Positions 61,101 through 64,000 of a stretch of DNA of 64,000 nt are shown one piece after another. Each line of letters begins with the position of its first letter. The stretch's first letter is position 1. The position numbers and the translations under genes are program-made. The stretch comes from Caenorhabditis elegans (taxonomy: Eukaryota > Nematoda > Chromadorea > Rhabditida > Rhabditidae), in NCBI RefSeq assembly GCF_000002985.6, contig NC_003280.10, positions 7,870,501 through 7,934,500 on the forward strand, in the 5' to 3' direction. The notes beneath the pieces are model-generated. The model saw only the letters and a list, made by a program, of their open reading frames with translations, was not told where the DNA came from and made no database searches.

Positions 61101-63553
61101 ATATATCAAAATAATGGACTCTTTTCTTAGTTTTTTTTCGGGTCTGGGACCCCCGCTTTGCCGCAGTTTAATGAGGTTTAGAACTAGAAGAGGAAACATA
61201 AGAAGCAGAAGAAAAAATGAAGAAAAATGCAGAAGACTCTGAAGATGGGTCTTGTTTTCAAAACGGAAACATTTTCAAACACATATTTTCAGACAAAATA
61301 TGAATAAAACGAAAATGGAACACACAACAACAAAGAAAGATTAGAGTGGTGATGATGGGATAACAAATAGTAAGATGGGACGGATATAGGTGAGTATTTG
61401 CATGCAAAAAAAACCGATGGTTTTATGACTTTTTGATGGTGGAAACAGAACAGAAAAAATACGATGAGAGGAACGATAAAATGAACGGGGAAAAGTGGAA
61501 GAAGCAAGGTGATAAATCGATCAGAACAACGTGATGAAAGCATCAATGACGTGGCAGATATTCGGTAGTTGGATAGCAAAAAAAGAATTATAAAGATAGG
61601 AACAAATGGTATGATATGCGAACAAAAAGGACAAATGGAGGTCAGATGAAAATGATGATAGATTTGATGAATTTATTGGTAATTGAAGAACAAGATAGAA
61701 TAAAATTACGTTAATAAAACAACCGAAGCATATTTTATATTCGTTGTAGGGTTCCCATTGAACTCAGAGAAAGATGAACGGACTTGAAAAAGGCCTTTCA
61801 TACAGTTTTATTATTTCCAAAAAAATCAAAAAATGCACTCTCTGGAATTCTGTTGAACAAATACATTTCGTTTGTAAAGTCCTTTTAAACTTATTCTCTG
61901 AAAATTCAGTAGAACATTTACTTTCGGAATAAAAAAGGTTTCAGATAAATTGGTTTTTGCAAAATTGCTGAATTGTAATAAGTCGGAGCTTTCTATGAAA
62001 CTTTTCCAGATTACTTCAATTTCAAGCAGTTATTTGATATATTAGCAGTATTAGCAAGATAAAATTGATGACAAGTATTCACAAGTCACATTACTTTTCG
62101 GTTAACATGAACAAACAACTCATGAAATTAGCATAAAGAGTCATAGTGCAACTGGAACGGAAAACCGTTTCACAAGCAAAAAGTTAAAAAGAAACAGGAA
62201 AAAAGAAGATACACAATTTGGTTATGGATATGTAGATTTGTGTGTGAAAAAAACAGAAAAAAGAAGGAATTGAATAGAGAAAGAAGGAATAGAACGGGAA
62301 ATGGTGAGTCAGAAATAGTGAATTGAGTGAAGAAAATGTTTTACACTAGATTTGTGATTGTGACGTGATTTAGTAATAGAGAATTCTTGAGAAGAAACTT
62401 GCATTTTCATTTCAATGTGAATAGTTAACTTACTAAAGTTTTCAGTTTTGAATAGGATTACTTTTTTGGGTGGAAGAGGAAAAATGGGCATATTTATTTT
62501 CGTAAAACAAACGTTTATGACTCAAAAAAAAAATAAAATGATTGAAAGAGTATTGACAGACAGAAACCCGTTAAAAAAGAGAAAAACTTTTAAAAACCAA
62601 AAAAAATTCAAATATAATAATTGGTTGGATTATTGGATGGGGAACGTACAAAACTGGTAGTAAAGTTCAAAGGTGAATGGATGGAATCACTGAAAAACCC
62701 AATTTACAATGTTATTTGAAATAAGAAATGCACAATGCATCGAATTCTATCTCATTGTCTCGGGAAAAGTTTGAGTGTCCGAATCTAAATGTTGTTTAAA
62801 AATGAACAGCACAGATTTCAATTTTAGAATTTCAAAGCTAGATTTTGAAAATACTCGACGAATTATGTATGAGAAAATTGAAAATAAATAAGAAAGAGAT
62901 TTCTACGATGTTTATATTTTGATTTTGCTTCAAATATTTGTAGTCAAACATTATAGGGTCTCAATCATGCAATAATTTGCTAACTTTCTCAAAAATACCA
63001 AATTTTTGAAAAATGGCAATTTGCAACTCTGACTGAAAATTTTCAAAAATTAAAAGTTTTTTGTAATACTATAATATGACTTTATCGTTTCTTATTGCTA
63101 TAAGTCTAGACAAAATATCCACTGGCTCTACTCCACGTTTAATAACGTTTAATATCTTAAATAACTAACATCGACAGTATTAAAATTGTGCGCTAAGTGA
63201 GGTACAATTATATTTGAGAAAATCAGTAAACAATAAATTTTTTGAAATAGTACATTGACTTGCTCAGAAATTGATCAAATTATCTGAATGATGATGAGGT
63301 AAATCCAAAGTCGGAAGGGGGTAAAGTCAGTGACCGTTGGAGGTACCGGTACCCAGGTCATAATTTCGGGTTAATGCTTGTTCCCTTCAGTCATTGCGCG
63401 CAATCAAAACGAGGTATTTGCTGCCTCTCTTAAAAAAAACATAACGGTCTTCATATTCTCTTTTTCAAATAGTGTCGTCACTAGAGATACATAGATACTT
63501 CCACTAGAAGATGAAAAGTGAGTGTAGCGCACTTTCGAATAATATCAGAATGA
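58156..63553. other. Upstream region of the RhoGAP gene
   Basis: About 5.4 kb with no convincing gene. It is AT-rich with many A/T and purine runs. An acceptor (TTTTCAG on the minus strand, about 47 nt before the ATG at 58155) marks the likely 5' end of the long RhoGAP mRNA. The palindrome GGTACCGGTACC occurs at 63342-63353. Confidence 0.5.
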
Positions 63554-63835
63554 GTGAGATATTCCAGGAGGAGGAGAAGATCGTGTTCATTTTTTGTAAG
63601 TAGAAAGGGAAGATACAGGTCAAACTGTGACTATCGAGGCCGTTTTGATAGATTGCGGAAATTGAAAATGAAATGCATAAATGAGGAGAAGAAACCGAAA
63701 TGGTTTAATGAATTTGGATTTGTTGAAGACTGGAGTGAAAGTAGAGCAAATGAGGAATCAAAGCTTTGTTTTTTAAAGGCAGTGTTACATTTAAATCCTC
63801 TTTGCAATAAAAATAATGTTTTGGTAAAAACTTGA
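63554..63835 (+). CDS. Weak ORF, 93 codons, unknown
   Basis: Its N-terminal third is Arg-rich (RYSRRRRRS) and reads like purine-run translation. From about residue 40 the sequence is more protein-like (CINEEKKPKWFNEFGFVEDW ... SKLCFLKAVLHLNPLC), and a poly(A)-like AATAAA follows at about 63876. I could not find splice sites giving a better model. It may be a real small gene, the 3' exon of one, or chance. Confidence 0.25.
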   Translation: MRYSRRRRRSCSFFVSRKGRYRSNCDYRGRFDRLRKLKMKCINEEKKPKWFNEFGFVEDWSESRANEESKLCFLKAVLHLNPLCNKNNVLVKT

Positions 63836-64000
63836 ATTTTGCAATTCTGGGAACTGTTCAAGGTTTTTGTACAAAATAAATTAATATAACAACGTTTTAT
63901 TTTGTTGTATTTTTGATTTGAGCGATTTTAAAATTGTGGGATCTTGTCTACCGTCAGAATTCTCTACTCTCTCTGTTAACAAATTAAACTTCATATTGTG

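Overview
The window is nematode nuclear DNA and almost certainly Caenorhabditis elegans chromosome II. It is AT-rich, has many short introns bounded by GT and a TTTTCAG-type acceptor, and has genes on both strands. Several gene products are recognisable as worm proteins: VHA-4, PERM-1, PTC-1 and REV-1. The gene order matches what I remember of the T01H3, ZK675 and ZK669 clones; those names come from memory and no search was run. I built the exon structures by hand from splice sites and checked that every reading phase closes.

Left block (1-12,600): three genes follow one another on the minus strand. In transcription order they are vha-4 (V-ATPase proteolipid c''), a TECPR1-like protein (dysferlin, tectonin and PH domains), and an SLC17/MFS-type transporter. 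On the plus strand are a small orphan gene and perm-1 (3-beta-HSD-like, eggshell permeability barrier).

Middle block (12,600-34,100): a 1.1-kb array of AGGT-type repeats and a (GA)n tract follow perm-1. Then come about 8 kb with no convincing gene, ptc-1 (Patched; nine coding exons, about 1,405 aa) and rev-1 (Y-family translesion polymerase; eleven exons, about 1,028 aa). rev-1 begins shortly after a poly(A) signal downstream of ptc-1, an arrangement typical of worm operons. Intron 3 of ptc-1 carries a 388-bp foldback element with an 8-bp target duplication.

Right block (34,100-64,000): a bestrophin lies convergent to rev-1, followed by a small secreted orphan protein gene. A 16-kb minus-strand gene then encodes an F-BAR/C1/RhoGAP protein of the ARHGAP29/ARHGAP45/GMIP type. 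Its 7.1-kb intron holds a nearly perfect 1,603-bp palindromic Tc6-type transposon and an 18-base G run. The 3' end can be spliced so that one terminal exon is read in two different frames. The last 6 kb is non-coding apart from one weak ORF.

The most interesting leads are the V-ATPase/TECPR1 operon-like pair, the dual-frame terminal exon of the RhoGAP gene, the foldback element in ptc-1, and the array of splice-donor-like repeats downstream of perm-1.
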